Notes under the pieces: generated by a model
The model's database searches: none
Seen by the model: only the letters and a program-made list of their open reading frames with translations
What the model was told of the DNA's origin: nothing
Part shown: positions 6,196-6,506 of the stretch, in pieces
Numbering within the stretch: position 1 is the first letter of the stretch
Layout: each line of letters starts with the position of its first letter
NCBI GenBank assembly: GCA_019745755.1
Contig: JAIESS010000185.1
Location: 1-6,506 of the forward strand
DNA: 6,506 nucleotides
DNA from: Alphaproteobacteria bacterium
GTDB taxonomy: Bacteria > Pseudomonadota > Alphaproteobacteria > Paracaedibacterales > JAKBAR01
Direction of reading: 5' to 3'
Translations under genes and position numbers: made by a program

Positions 6196-6506
6196 TTGAA
6201 AAAAATTCTTATTTTTATCTTTGCTGTTTTTTTGGGAATGAGCGCTGGTTACTGTGACTATTCTTGTGAACAAGTGCCCAATGGTGCCGTCATGGCTATT
6301 CCTAAGAAGGAGGGCTATCTTCCTAATAACTTTCGTACTCTTTATAAAAACCCCATCATCGGTGTGCTACCTTTGCGTGCTTCGGGGAGTGCTCAGCCCA
6401 CACCATCGCAAATGGAGCATCTTGTCTATTACATCCGTACTCTTATGAATGATATTCATTTACCCCTTTATATTGTGGATCTTCGTTTGGAGCCCCACGG
6501 GTATGT
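6196..6506 (+). CDS. Exported PTP-like phytase / inositol-phosphate phosphatase family protein (N-terminal part, runs off right edge)
   Basis: The frame is open from TTG at 6196 to the edge: 103 codons plus two bases. A TTG start is chosen because it opens a clear signal peptide (MKKILIFIFAVFLGMSAG if read as Met). No in-frame ATG exists between the stop at 6157 and this point, and the next ATG (6238) would destroy the signal. A purine-rich AAGAAG (6182-6187) lies eight bases upstream. After the signal, PNNFRTLY (43-50), ASGSAQPTPSQ (62-72) and IVDLRLEPHGY (93-103) follow the order seen at the start of cysteine-type (PTP-like) phytases such as that of Selenomonas ruminantium, which have FR, SGSAQ and VVDLRQESHG. 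The catalytic HCxxGxxR loop would lie beyond the edge, so activity cannot be judged. Forty bases after hisC in the same direction, it is probably co-transcribed. Family recognition is from memory of the motifs, not a search. Confidence 0.72.
   Translation, partial: MKKILIFIFAVFLGMSAGYCDYSCEQVPNGAVMAIPKKEGYLPNNFRTLYKNPIIGVLPLRASGSAQPTPSQMEHLVYYIRTLMNDIHLPLYIVDLRLEPHGY

Noticed and set aside
6241..6258. Lipoprotein signal in the phosphatase-like protein (Cys at residue 20 after the hydrophobic core)
   Set aside because: The residues before the cysteine are S-A-G-Y, which do not fit a lipobox; an ordinary signal peptidase I site is more likely.
6254..6448. A 64-codon plus-strand frame starting with ATG
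   Set aside because: It lies inside the TTG-initiated phosphatase-like gene, which has a signal peptide and family motifs in another frame.
1..6506. CRISPR array, tRNA, rRNA, insertion sequence or toxin-antitoxin pair
   Set aside because: No regularly spaced repeats, cloverleaf-like sequence, transposase frame with terminal repeats or small gene pair is visible; the gaps between genes are all 152 bases or shorter.

Overview
The window looks like a stretch of bacterial chromosome from a moderately AT-rich Gram-negative organism. Signal peptides and a probable outer-membrane beta-barrel protein point to a double-membrane cell. The histidinol-phosphate aminotransferase reads like alphaproteobacterial HisC (ILDIAPYV near the N-terminus, GFLVYPIAT, RTFSKVYGLAGIRVG). 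An ankyrin-repeat protein and a gene opening like a PTP-like phytase sit beside housekeeping genes, which suggests a host-associated or intracellular alphaproteobacterium, perhaps a protist symbiont of the Holosporales/Paracaedibacter kind. That placement is inference from remembered family features; no database search was run.

Layout, left to right. Positions 1-857 (minus strand) hold the N-terminal 285 codons of an exported, probably beta-barrel outer-membrane protein that runs off the left edge. Positions 858-1009 are an AT-rich spacer with this gene's ribosome binding site and an inverted repeat. Positions 1010-3697 (minus) are a complete polA with all three enzymatic domains intact. After a 122-base spacer, 3820-4881 (minus) encodes a 353-residue protein with a signal peptide, a very glutamine-rich coiled coil, a lysine/arginine cluster and ankyrin repeats. 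A 93-base AT-rich divergent spacer (4882-4974) separates it from hisC (4975-6156, plus). Forty bases later a TTG-initiated gene begins (6196 to the right edge, plus). Its signal peptide and the motifs NNFR, SGSAQ and VDLRLEPHG identify it as the start of a PTP-like phytase/inositol-phosphate phosphatase-type protein.

The three minus-strand genes lie in tandem and could be partly co-transcribed; hisC and the phosphatase gene form a likely two-gene unit. polA (replication and repair) and hisC (amino-acid metabolism) are core functions. The other three genes all encode proteins with export signals. Two of those three (ankyrin/coiled-coil and PTP-like phosphatase) belong to classes often used by intracellular bacteria on host targets, and they are the most interesting content. 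No tRNA, rRNA, CRISPR array, insertion sequence or convincing rho-independent terminator was seen.
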